Numbered from the stretch's first letter, positions 1-6,764 are shown. The stretch: DNA of 8,120 nt from Syntrophobacterales bacterium (GCA_030601545.1 JAUVTM010000083.1:1-8120), one strand, 5' to 3'. Translations and numbers: made by a program. The notes: a model not told the origin generated them from the letters alone.

Positions 1-810
1 GCCAAAACCGGCATCGACCTTGCCGCCCATGACCTCATCGCCCAAGCTGCGGATCAACCGCTTCACGCCCTGATTGGAGGAAACCGAGTACAGCGGGTGC
101 CCCTGATCTGTGGCGTTGATATTGTCCCATCAGACCAGGCATCTGAGACTGCCAAAGAAATGGTAAATAGAGGATATAATACGGTCAAAATAAAGATCGG
201 GAAAGATCCTCTTCAGGACATTGAACGGGTCAAGGCCGTCAGAAAGGCGGTTGGAGAGGGAGTTAAAATCCGTGTTGATGGCAACTGCGGGTACAATCGG
301 GATACGGCCGTCCGCGTCTTTTCCCGTATGGAGGAGTATGGTTTGGAGTGGATTGAACAGCCTCTTCCTGGCTGGGACCTTGATGGAATGGCGATGTTGG
401 CAAGGCATCTGGACACACCCATTGCCGTGGATGAGAGCATGTATACTCCTTACGACGCACAGCATTGCATCGCGCTGGGATCTGCTGATATTGTCAACAT
501 CAAACTTGTAAAATGCGGCGGTATTTACCGTTCTCAGAAAATTGCAGCCCTTTGTGATGCTGCCGGCGTGCCCTGTTTCCTGGGCGGGTGTATTGAGACT
601 ACGCCGGGAACGGCTGCGGCTGCACATTTCTACGCTGCCACACCCAATGTAGTTTCGGCAGCCGAAATATACGGTTCACTTTACTATGAAGACGACATAG
701 TAGAGGAGGTTTTCAATATAGTTAATGGGGAAATGGAATTGCCCCGGACGCCGGGTCTGGGTGTGGTTATTGACGAGAAAAAGGTCTCCAGATACCGGAG
801 CGATTTATAA
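1..810 (+). CDS. Mandelate racemase / muconate lactonizing enzyme family protein (5' end outside window)
   Basis: The frame is open from base 1, so this is the C-terminal 269 codons of a longer protein; the GTG at 97 is internal, because the codons before it read like the end of the family's N-terminal capping domain (AIDLAxHDLxxQAxxxPLxxLIGG type). The enolase-superfamily barrel is complete. It shows the KxK motif VKIKIG (lysines at 187 and 193), metal ligands Asp in RVDGN (277), Glu in EWIEQPL (355) and Asp in AVDES (430), and the second catalytic lysine in NIKLVKCGG (502). Two lysines on opposite faces mark the MLE subgroup (muconate cycloisomerase, dipeptide epimerase, OSBS/NSAR), which abstract a proton alpha to a carboxylate. 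The tail EIYGSLYYEDDIV and TPGLGVVIDE resembles cycloisomerases more than dipeptide epimerases, but the substrate cannot be assigned. The amidohydrolase and TRAP transporter genes that follow suggest catabolism of an imported carboxylate. Family is secure, reaction is not. Confidence 0.93.
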   Translation, partial: AKTGIDLAAHDLIAQAADQPLHALIGGNRVQRVPLICGVDIVPSDQASETAKEMVNRGYNTVKIKIGKDPLQDIERVKAVRKAVGEGVKIRVDGNCGYNRDTAVRVFSRMEEYGLEWIEQPLPGWDLDGMAMLARHLDTPIAVDESMYTPYDAQHCIALGSADIVNIKLVKCGGIYRSQKIAALCDAAGVPCFLGGCIETTPGTAAAAHFYAATPNVVSAAEIYGSLYYEDDIVEEVFNIVNGEMELPRTPGLGVVIDEKKVSRYRSDL

Positions 811-900
811 CCTTAGCTTGAGAAGGCACTATCTTTCATATCTTGCTATTTGAGACGTCCACAAACCGATAATCCTCTTGGCTGAGCATATTAATCAGAT

Positions 901-2124
901 ATGGTGAAAAAGAGAGAGATGATGATCACTGCATTTGTCAACGGACCAGTTTTCGTTGGGGATGGCCGTTTCTTTGATAAGGGAACCGTCATCGTGGAGG
1001 GGGAGCGAATCGTCAGGGTTGCTGAGGGCAATGCTTCAATTCCAGTGGATGCTCACCGGATTGACCTATGCGACCGAATGTTATTGCCCGGCTTTATAGA
1101 CTGTCACGTACACTTGTGCCTGGATGGAAGCGCTAACCCTGAGGCCGCTGTTAGCCGATATAACCTGCCCATGTTGACCCTCCAGGCGTCCGAATTCGCC
1201 CGTAATACGCTGATGGCCGGGGTTACCACCGTGCGTGACATGGGCGGCATTGAGTTCGTTGATATAACCATCAGGGATGCGGTTCGTAACGGCCTTATTC
1301 CGGGTCCACGGATCCTGGCCAGCGGCAGATTAGTATGCATGACAGGCGGTCATGGCTGGCAGATTGGCGGACGGGAGGCCGACGGCCCCCATGAAGTTCG
1401 TAAAGCGGTCAGGGAGCAAATCAGGGCAGGGTGCGATGTGGTCAAACTCATGGCCACCGGCGGTGTCCTAACTCCCGGTTCTGAGCCCGGGTCACCCCAG
1501 ATGACCGAAGAGGAACTCCGCGCCGGTGTTGAAGAGGCACACAAGGCTGGCCGCATAACGGCGGCCCATGCCCAGGGCACACAAGGCATAAAAAATGCTA
1601 TTAGGGCGGGTATAGATAGTATTGAACATGGCATCTTTCTTGATGAGGAGGCTATTGCCTTGTTAGCTGAGAGAAATGTGGCCCTCATTCCCACCCTTTC
1701 CGCGCCCATAAATATCTTACGCGGGGGGGTCGAATCAGGTGTACCTGAGGAGGCTGTTGAAAAGACAGCTCAGGTCAAAAAGTCACATTTTAAAAGCATT
1801 GTCATGGCCAAAGAGGCAGAAATCACCATAGCCATGGGGACCGACGCTGGCACTCCCCTTAATCGACATGGTGAAAACCTCAACGAGATCAAACACATGA
1901 CCGAGATCGGGTTTTCACCTGAACAGGCACTGAGGGCCGCCACCCAAACTGCGGCCAAAATCTTACTGCTTGAGGAAGAGTTGGGTGTCATAGAAGAGGG
2001 CAAACTGGCCGACCTTGTAGCTGTTAGAGGCGACCCCCTGGCGGAGATAGATGTACTGACCGATCCGGACAACATCCAATTGGTCATGCAGGCAGGCCAT
2101 CTGGTCAAGGAGGAAATTCAGTGA
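901..2124 (+). CDS. Metal-dependent amidohydrolase (imidazolonepropionase/prolidase-like family)
   Basis: This is a full-length amidohydrolase-superfamily enzyme of about 400 residues, which would hydrolyse an amide or cyclic amide bond with a binuclear metal centre. An N-terminal beta-sandwich leads into LPGFIDCHVHL (HxH, His69 and His71). The other ligands are in place: the probable carboxylated lysine in VVKLMATGG (Lys182), His223 in AAHAQG, His243 in IEHGI and Asp315 in MGTDAGTP. The C-terminal LGVIEEGKLADLVAV strand closes the second sandwich. This pattern matches the group of Xaa-Pro dipeptidases and imidazolonepropionase-like proteins. The start is uncertain: 901 is the longest, but ATG codons at 919 and 922 lie just after the purine-rich AAGAGAGAG and give a more typical N-terminus (MITAFVNG). 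Ninety bases without a gene separate it from the enolase-type gene, and I see no clear promoter there. Its 3' end overlaps the TRAP large permease, so the two are co-transcribed. The substrate is unknown. Confidence 0.92.
   Translation: MVKKREMMITAFVNGPVFVGDGRFFDKGTVIVEGERIVRVAEGNASIPVDAHRIDLCDRMLLPGFIDCHVHLCLDGSANPEAAVSRYNLPMLTLQASEFARNTLMAGVTTVRDMGGIEFVDITIRDAVRNGLIPGPRILASGRLVCMTGGHGWQIGGREADGPHEVRKAVREQIRAGCDVVKLMATGGVLTPGSEPGSPQMTEEELRAGVEEAHKAGRITAAHAQGTQGIKNAIRAGIDSIEHGIFLDEEAIALLAERNVALIPTLSAPINILRGGVESGVPEEAVEKTAQVKKSHFKSIVMAKEAEITIAMGTDAGTPLNRHGENLNEIKHMTEIGFSPEQALRAATQTAAKILLLEEELGVIEEGKLADLVAVRGDPLAEIDVLTDPDNIQLVMQAGHLVKEEIQ
2107..2113 (+). promoter_or_regulatory. Ribosome binding site AAGGAGG for the TRAP large permease
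   Basis: A perfect Shine-Dalgarno lies inside the last codons of the amidohydrolase gene, 7 bases before the GTG at 2121. It decides the start of the permease and supports a non-ATG start overlapping the upstream stop codon (GTGA). Confidence 0.85.
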
Positions 2125-3401
2125 CCTGGATTATTGTTCTATCAGCAATCTTATTTCTGGCCTCCGGAACTGCGCTGGCATATATTGTTGGCGCTCTTGG
2201 AGTTCTCGCCTTTTGGGCAACTGATAACCTCCGCTACTTGGCAATTCTGCCTCAGCGCATCTTTAGCCAACTCGACATCTTTGCCCTAATGGCCATGCCC
2301 CTCTTTATTATGACCGGAGAGATCATGAACCGGCTGGGCATTACGAGGGTTCTGGTCGATTTTTCCATGTCTATGGTCGGCCGCTTCAAAGGCGGCCTGG
2401 GTCATGTCAATATTATGACCAGCGTCTTTTTCGCCGGTGTGTCGGGCTCGGCCGTGGCGGATGCGGCTGCACTGTCCAATACATTGGTCCCTGCCATGCG
2501 ACAGCAAGGATACACTAACCGTTACGCCGCTGCGATTACCGTTGCTTCCTCTATAATAGGCCCAATCATTCCGCCAAGCATCATACTCATCTTTTACGGC
2601 GCCTTGATGCAGACCTCGGTCGGAGGCCTTTTCGCCGCAGGAATCATTCCAGGCCTGGTCCTGGCAGCCGCACTGCTCATTGCTAACAGCTTTATCGCCC
2701 ACCGACAGAATCATCCCGGAGGCAAGGGCTATAAGGTGCCGCCTTTCCTGTCCAGCTTGCGTAATGCGGCACCGGCCTTAATGCTGCCGATCATAATACT
2801 TGGTGGCATTGTTTTTGGTATAGTCACGCCTACTGAAGCAGGCGGCCTGGCCGTGGTGGCCGCGCTTGGCGCCGGATGGTTCTATGGTAAATTGAGTTGG
2901 CAGACATTTTATGAGTGTCTGAAGCGCACGTCTTCGGTGAGCGGTATGATTTTCATTATCATGGCTGCGGCCGCCTGTGCTGCATGGATCGGTTCACTGG
3001 AGCAATGGCCCCAGCGCCTTGCTGCCCTGGCGATCGAGTCAGGCCTGACCGGGTTGAAGTTTGTTTTTGCAGTCAATCTTGTTTTCCTGGCAGCGGGGAT
3101 GGTCATGGATGCGCCCATGGCCCTGTTCTTGCTGGTGCCCCTTTTTGGACCAACCTGCGTGGCCCAGGGCGTTGATCCCACACACTTAGGTATCATGCTC
3201 TGCCTCAACATAACCATGGGCCTGGTTACCCCACCACTCGGTGCCTGTTTGATGATCGTTTCGAGCACTTCCGGTGAGAATTACTGGAGCCTGGCAGGCG
3301 CTACCTTGCCTTTTGTCCTGGTTGAAGTGTTTGTACTTTTGGTTATCATCCTGTTACCGGAGATATCGCTCTATTTACCCAGGCACATGGGCTTCATATA
3401 A
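2121..3401 (+). CDS. dctM: TRAP transporter large permease subunit (DctM family)
   Basis: This is the large integral membrane subunit of a tripartite ATP-independent periplasmic transporter, which carries carboxylates inward using an ion gradient (usually sodium). At 426 residues it has the normal family length and a dozen or so hydrophobic segments. Diagnostic stretches include LMAMPLFIMTGEIM near residue 60, FFAGVSGSAVADAAAL near residue 105, SSIIGPIIPPSI near residue 145 and ITMGLVTPPLG near the C-terminus. The GTG start overlaps the amidohydrolase stop by 4 bases and has a strong ribosome binding site, so translation of the two is probably coupled. The binding-protein gene follows after 26 bases. 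A large permease gene ahead of both partner genes is less common than the binding protein, small permease, large permease order. The family call is firm; the gene symbol is by family and the transported compound is unknown. Confidence 0.96.
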   Translation: MTWIIVLSAILFLASGTALAYIVGALGVLAFWATDNLRYLAILPQRIFSQLDIFALMAMPLFIMTGEIMNRLGITRVLVDFSMSMVGRFKGGLGHVNIMTSVFFAGVSGSAVADAAALSNTLVPAMRQQGYTNRYAAAITVASSIIGPIIPPSIILIFYGALMQTSVGGLFAAGIIPGLVLAAALLIANSFIAHRQNHPGGKGYKVPPFLSSLRNAAPALMLPIIILGGIVFGIVTPTEAGGLAVVAALGAGWFYGKLSWQTFYECLKRTSSVSGMIFIIMAAAACAAWIGSLEQWPQRLAALAIESGLTGLKFVFAVNLVFLAAGMVMDAPMALFLLVPLFGPTCVAQGVDPTHLGIMLCLNITMGLVTPPLGACLMIVSSTSGENYWSLAGATLPFVLVEVFVLLVIILLPEISLYLPRHMGFI

Positions 3402-3427
3402 CCTTTAACCTTAAGAAGGAGGGAAAA

Positions 3428-4420
3428 ATGAAAAAGAAAAAATTAAATTCGATTGTGGTTGCGGGCCTGGCGCTTGTGTTGGCCTTTGTTAGTCTGGCCC
3501 AGGCGGGCGGCATTAAGATCGCCCTGGACAGCCCGCCGGATCTGGAAAGGAGCGGCACATATGTGTGGGCTAAGACCTTTGCCGACTATCTTGAATCCAA
3601 TGGTATGAAGGTTAAAATGTATCCCCGCGACGCCCTGGGTGGAGAGGAAGAAAAGCTTGACCAAGTCACTCAGGGCCTGCTGGAGGTGTCATGCTCCGAC
3701 CTCGCTAAAGCCGGCCAACTCGACTCGACCATCTTGGGTTTTAACCTCCCCTTTATGTTTGACTCCCTGGCTCACATGGATCGTGTCATCGCCAACAGCG
3801 ATTTGATGGAGAAGGTGAACGCTGGCACCTGCAAGAAGGGCGTTCGAGTATTGTCCTTGATCCCGGTCGGGGCCTTTAGTGGCCTGGCCAATACCAAATG
3901 CCCGGTGAAGACGCCCTCTGACGTGAAAGGACTCCGTATCCGGGCTATGGACAAGACACAAGCGCAATACATCAAGGCCTGGGGCGCTAATACGGTTATC
4001 GTCCCTTGGGCCGAGATTTACAATTCCCTTCAGACCGGGGTGGCAGATGGCTACCTGAACCCGGCTATAGTGCCGGTCATGTTTAAACACACCGAGGTTC
4101 TAAAATATTTCTCAGACATCAAGCTCAGCGCGCCACTCAGGGTTTCGATCTGCTCAGAAGAATGGTACAGGGGATTAAGCAAGAAGGAGCGGGCTATTGT
4201 TGATGAAGCCACCAACAAAGCCAATGCTGCCAACCGGATCTGGCAGGCCAAGGTGGAAAAGAGTGGCATAGGGGCCCTAAAGGGGGCTGGAATCGAGGTT
4301 TATGAAAATACGCCCGCTGAGATCGCCCAGTTCGCTAAATTGGCGCAACCTGTGTATACTAAGGTTATTTCCAAGGAAATCGTCAATATGTTCGTTACCG
4401 CGGCTGAAGCCAACCGGTAA
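3428..4420 (+). CDS. dctP: TRAP transporter substrate-binding protein (DctP family)
   Basis: This is the periplasmic solute receptor of the TRAP system. A classic signal peptide (four lysines, a hydrophobic core, LAQA before Gly27) predicts export and cleavage after about residue 26. The mature part reads as DctP: IALDSPPDLERSGTYVWAKTFADYL, then LGGEEEKLDQVTQGLLEV, then NLPFMFDS. The conserved arginine that usually clamps the ligand carboxylate is in KGLRIRAMD (Arg172). The PWAEIYNSLQTGVADG signature spans residues 193-208. The length of 330 residues is normal. A strong AAGGAGG (3416-3422) sits 5 bases before the ATG, stronger than for the neighbouring subunits, which fits the excess of binding protein usually needed. 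The retained arginine implies an organic-acid ligand, matching the enolase-type enzyme's need for a carboxylate. Confidence 0.96.
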   Translation: MKKKKLNSIVVAGLALVLAFVSLAQAGGIKIALDSPPDLERSGTYVWAKTFADYLESNGMKVKMYPRDALGGEEEKLDQVTQGLLEVSCSDLAKAGQLDSTILGFNLPFMFDSLAHMDRVIANSDLMEKVNAGTCKKGVRVLSLIPVGAFSGLANTKCPVKTPSDVKGLRIRAMDKTQAQYIKAWGANTVIVPWAEIYNSLQTGVADGYLNPAIVPVMFKHTEVLKYFSDIKLSAPLRVSICSEEWYRGLSKKERAIVDEATNKANAANRIWQAKVEKSGIGALKGAGIEVYENTPAEIAQFAKLAQPVYTKVISKEIVNMFVTAAEANR

Positions 4421-4423
4421 TTA

Positions 4424-4921
4424 ATGACCATGCGTCGAATTATTGTCCATATTAGCTGCGCCCTCGACCGCCTCTGCCAGTTTAGTGCGGCAGCTTTTTT
4501 CGCGGCCATGCTCGTTTTAGTGGTATTCCAAGTGGTCGCCCGTTACATCTTTCAGGCAGTACCCCCCTGGACCGCAGAGGCAGCCCGCTACTGTATGGTC
4601 TGGGGCGGGCTACTTGGCGCGACAGTGGCTTTCAGGGCGGACCAGGACCCCAGACTGATCCAACCGCCTCGCAACGACCGGCGGGTCAGGGCCATCTCAG
4701 CACTTTGGCTTCGAGCTTTGGCTGTAGTGATCTTTCTGGGTCCAGTGCTTTACTACAGCCATAGCTTTTTGGCCCGCACCTGGCATAGGACCACCGAGGC
4801 TCTTGGCATCTCGACCATGTGGGTCAGCCTGGCTGTGCCCTTTGCCGTTGCCGTGATTTTCTGCCATCTTTTAGCAAAATTAGTGGGATCCGGAATTGAC
4901 CGGCCGCGGGGTGAGACCTGA
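4424..4921 (+). CDS. dctQ: TRAP transporter small permease subunit (DctQ family)
   Basis: This is the small membrane subunit, which pairs with the large permease. The 165 residues carry four hydrophobic segments: about residues 17-43, 55-72, 90-110 and 128-152. The family motif WTAEAARYCMVWGGLLGATVA lies around residues 49-69, and STMWVSLAVPFA precedes the last segment. The ATG at 4424 is only 3 bases after the binding-protein stop. There is no good Shine-Dalgarno, so initiation probably depends on coupling; an in-frame ATG at 4430 is an alternative. It is the last gene of the transporter set. With the other two subunits intact, the transporter looks complete and functional. Confidence 0.93.
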   Translation: MTMRRIIVHISCALDRLCQFSAAAFFAAMLVLVVFQVVARYIFQAVPPWTAEAARYCMVWGGLLGATVAFRADQDPRLIQPPRNDRRVRAISALWLRALAVVIFLGPVLYYSHSFLARTWHRTTEALGISTMWVSLAVPFAVAVIFCHLLAKLVGSGIDRPRGET

Positions 4922-4923
4922 GA

Positions 4924-4939
4924 CTTATGATTTCATAAG
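4924..4939. promoter_or_regulatory. 16-bp palindrome, candidate operator for the broken GntR-type regulator
   Basis: CTTATGA-TT-TCATAAG is a perfect 7+7 inverted repeat with a 2-base centre. It lies just after the small permease stop and about 30 bases before the start of the regulator remnant. GntR/FCD regulators commonly bind short palindromes and repress their own gene, so an operator is a reasonable inference. It is too short, and not followed by a T-run, to be a terminator. I found no second copy in front of the other genes here. Confidence 0.35.
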
Positions 4940-4968
4940 CACTAACAGGAACTGGCGAGGAGATAGAG

Positions 4969-5295
4969 TTGGCCAAAAGCATAAACAGATTTGGGCATAA
5001 GCCAAAAGGCCTATTTAATCAAAAAAGTATAAAATGATGTAATTGCAGAATAGCTAATATATCCTGTGATAATGTAGAAATCCAACCCTATATGGAAAAC
5101 ATCCGGTTGCAGAACTATCGAATGCGGCTTCAGACTTTCTACTCCAAAGAGCAGGTTGAAGCCACCATTAAGGAGCACAGGCAAATTTTGAATGCTATTA
5201 AAGAAAAAAATCCCGAAAAAGTGGAACAAACTATTCGAAAGCATTACCAGGATGCGAAAGAGCGGCTGATCAAAAAAGATTATTACACCTATTAA
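4969..5295 (+). pseudogene. GntR-family (FCD domain) transcriptional regulator, internally deleted remnant
   Basis: GAGGAG (4957-4962) sits 6 bases before a TTG at 4969 that opens 22 codons (AKSINRFGHKPKGLFNQKSI) and stops at TGA 5035-5037. The same frame then reopens and runs to TAA at 5293-5295. The second part looks like the last helices of an FCD ligand-binding domain: IANIS...N..., then NIRLQNYRMRL, then KEHRQILNAIKEKNPEKVEQTIRKHYQDAKERL. The two histidines (in KEHRQIL and RKHYQDA) match positions used for metal binding in FCD proteins. Intact relatives are about 220-240 residues; here the winged helix and most of FCD are missing. I infer a large internal deletion of a regulator that once controlled the neighbouring catabolic operon. 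An ATG at 5092 could still start a 67-residue piece, but it would lack DNA binding. The stretch is more A+T-rich than its neighbours. The FCD assignment is fairly safe; linking the 5' piece is inference. Confidence 0.7.
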
Positions 5296-5366
5296 AAATA
5301 TATTTACCAGCTCCGCGCCAGTTAGGTAAAACCTCTGACGGACTGGAGAGTGTATGGAGTAAATTA

Positions 5367-6476
5367 ATGGATGTTGCCTCCATTTTTGAAGAGCGCAAGA
5401 CTCGCATACTGAGGGCCGTCTCATTCGAAAGACCTGACAGAGTTCCCGTAGTCTTGGAGTACGCCGGTTTTGCTGCTCTCGTTACCGACACTCCCATGGC
5501 CGAGTTCGTCAGCACGCCTGCCAGCGTTACGCAAACCATGATCGAAGCCTTCAGGCGTGTCGGGGGTGGGGACGCCATCAACTACGGTTCTTTTTCGCCC
5601 TATGGACTGAGTTATTCTTTCGGTGCCAAGGTCCGAGTGCCCGGAATCGACCTGCCGCCCGACGAGATATGGCAGGTGCTTGAAAGCGAACTGATGACGC
5701 GGGAGGACTACGACCGTATACTGGACATTGGCTGGAAAGCGTTTTTCCAGGAATTTCTTTCCAGTCGCGTATTTGACGATGCTGAGCCCGGTCTGCTGCC
5801 CGAGAACCAGGAAGGAATTGACGTTCTGGGCCTATGGGCGGAACAGGGGGTTCCGGTCTTGAGTGGCGGGGATGTGACGTCGCCGTTCGAGCTATTATGT
5901 GGCGGGCGTTCGCTCGAAAAGTTCTTCATGGATCTTGTCGAAATTCCCGACAAGGTCGTGGCGGTAATGGACGAGATCGTGCCTCATCTTGCAAGAAACA
6001 CCGCGGAAAAAAATTTCGAACGCGGATATCCAGTGGCCTGGGTGGGCGGATGGCGGACAGCGCCGTCCATGATCTCGTCCGAGATGTGGGAGCGCTTTGT
6101 GTGGCCGTATTTCAGGTGTATCGTAAACGAGGTGCTCGACTCCGGCCTCATCCCCCTGCTTCATCTGGATTCCAACTGGAAGCGGGAACTGGGAAGGTTT
6201 CGTGAATTCCCAAAAGGAAAGATTATCATGGCCCTTGACGGGGACACGGATATCTTTAGAGCCAAGGACATCCTGGGGCGTCACATGTGCCTGATGGGTG
6301 ATGTTCCGGCCTCCCTTTTTGCCTTTGGAAGCCCCGAAGAGGTCTACAACTACAGCCGCAGACTCATAAGGGAGATCGGTCCCGAAGGATTCATTCTTCA
6401 GTCAGGGTGCGATATCCCGGCCAATGCAAAGATCGAGAACGTGCAGGCCATGGTTGCCGCGGCGATGGAGAAATAA
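5367..6476 (+). CDS. Uroporphyrinogen decarboxylase family protein (MtaA/CmuA-like, probable methyl-transfer role)
   Basis: This is a complete 369-residue protein, with GGAG (5356-5359) 7 bases before the ATG. The opening MDVASIFEERKTRILRAVSF and ERPDRVPVVLEYAG is characteristic of the UroD-like family that anaerobes use for corrinoid-dependent methyl transfer rather than haem synthesis. Later family blocks are LLHLDSNW (His266), CLMGDVPASLFAFGSPEEV (Cys308) and LQSGCDIPANAKIENVQAM (Cys348). MtaA-type enzymes bind zinc through His-x-Cys and a distant Cys; here the first motif is His-x-Asp, so the zinc site, if present, differs, and Cys348 would be the surviving cysteine. No corrinoid protein or other methyltransferase gene lies in the window, so the substrate is unknown. 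It follows the regulator remnant and may be a separate transcription unit. True HemE is unlikely given the divergence and the lack of other haem genes. Confidence 0.88.
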   Translation: MDVASIFEERKTRILRAVSFERPDRVPVVLEYAGFAALVTDTPMAEFVSTPASVTQTMIEAFRRVGGGDAINYGSFSPYGLSYSFGAKVRVPGIDLPPDEIWQVLESELMTREDYDRILDIGWKAFFQEFLSSRVFDDAEPGLLPENQEGIDVLGLWAEQGVPVLSGGDVTSPFELLCGGRSLEKFFMDLVEIPDKVVAVMDEIVPHLARNTAEKNFERGYPVAWVGGWRTAPSMISSEMWERFVWPYFRCIVNEVLDSGLIPLLHLDSNWKRELGRFREFPKGKIIMALDGDTDIFRAKDILGRHMCLMGDVPASLFAFGSPEEVYNYSRRLIREIGPEGFILQSGCDIPANAKIENVQAMVAAAMEK

Positions 6477-6480
6477 CGCG

Positions 6481-6515
6481 GGAAATTGGCGGAGGGAATT
6501 GGCGGGAATTGGGGA
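6481..6515 (+). repeat. Three imperfect tandem copies of a GGGAATTGGCG-type unit
   Basis: Starting 5 bases after the stop of the uroporphyrinogen decarboxylase family gene, GGAAATTGGCGGA, GGGAATTGGC and GGGAATTGGGGA follow each other. The last copy runs into GGGGACG, the putative left end of the degenerate element described next. I take the repeats as insertion-associated sequence, not coding. Confidence 0.55.
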
Positions 6516-6557
6516 CGTGAAAAGATGAATAAAGCATTTTTTCTGGGGCTATACAGT

Positions 6558-6710
6558 CTATTTCTGTCTCTCAAGCAGCGTCATCAGATAATTTTCAATT
6601 ACTCTGGCAAGTTTGTCTTCTCGACCTTTGACTGCCGATTTGCTTACGGCGGAAGGGGTAAGGCTCAACGCCCGCGCGTTGAGCGGGACGCTCTTTAATA
6701 TCTTAATAAC
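6558..6710 (-). pseudogene. C-terminal fragment of a transposase-like protein (helix-turn-helix tail)
   Basis: On the minus strand a frame opens after a TGA (6711-6713) and ends at TAG 6558-6560. It reads VIKILKSVPLNARALSLT, then PSAVSKSAVKGREDKLARVI, then ENYLMTLLERQK. The LSLTPSAVSKSAVKGRE part looks like the short helix-turn-helix tail found after the Y1 transposase domain in long REP-associated tyrosine transposases. The catalytic HUH domain is absent. It has no start signal and sits inside the GGGGACG-bounded element, so it is best read as a relic. The plus-strand frame over the same bases shows no family likeness. Confidence 0.4.
6663..6684. repeat. GC-rich perfect hairpin, 9-bp stem and 4-base loop
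   Basis: GCTCAACGC, loop CCGC, then GCGTTGAGC. The stem is perfect and directly adjoins the longer A+T-rich hairpin that starts at 6685. No T-run follows directly on the + strand, so it is not a canonical terminator. It may be a REP-like secondary structure of the element. Confidence 0.6.
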
Positions 6711-6750
6711 TCACCATGCGGTCAAAAGTTATTAAAATATTAAATGTCCC
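6685..6750. repeat. Long imperfect inverted repeat with GGGAC/GTCCC base
   Basis: The arms at 6694-6711 and 6727-6744 are 18 bp each with one mismatch (TTTAATATCTTAATAACT against AGTTATTAAAATATTAAA) around a 15-base loop. The stem continues below unpaired bases with GGGAC (6685-6689) pairing GTCCC (6746-6750). The structure is far longer than expected by chance and is probably the terminal fold recognised by a RAYT/IS200-type transposase. Confidence 0.6.
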
Positions 6751-6764
6751 TCTATTCGTCCCCC

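Larger units (their letters stand above)
6511..6763. mobile_element. Degenerate small element bounded by GGGGACG / CGTCCCC, probably an internally deleted RAYT/IS200-type insertion
   Basis: GGGGACG at 6511-6517 is mirrored by CGTCCCC at 6757-6763. Between them lie two hairpins and a minus-strand fragment resembling a transposase C-terminus, but no intact gene. Similar GGGGAC-bordered, hairpin-rich sequences often surround REP-associated tyrosine transposases in Desulfobacterota (general knowledge, not checked here). The ends are short and the boundaries approximate. The element separates the + strand metabolic genes from the minus-strand A+T-rich island. Confidence 0.45.

Noticed and set aside
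130..627. Long minus-strand open frame of 165 codons within the enolase-type gene
   Set aside because: It lies wholly antisense to a gene with a complete set of catalytic motifs, and its translation is low-complexity Arg/Ser-rich text without family likeness.
811..900. Possible promoter in the 90-base gap before the amidohydrolase (TTGAGA with TATCTT-like boxes)
   Set aside because: The spacing of candidate -35 and -10 boxes is outside the normal range or the boxes are poor matches.
1350..2108. Minus-strand open frames antisense to the amidohydrolase
   Set aside because: They are Ala/Ser/Pro-rich shadows of the coding strand with no recognisable domains or start signals.
5297..5327. TTTACC...GGTAAA inverted repeat between the regulator remnant and the UroD-family gene
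   Set aside because: The arms are only 6 bp with a 16-base loop and no T-run follows, so neither terminator nor operator is supported.
6486..6698. Open + strand frame of 70 codons after the UroD-family gene
   Set aside because: It begins inside the GGGAATTGG repeats, has no clear ribosome binding site, resembles no family, and runs through the hairpin that the minus-strand transposase-like fragment explains better.
6481..6763. CRISPR array
   Set aside because: The repeats are tandem without spacers and differ in length, and no cas gene is near.
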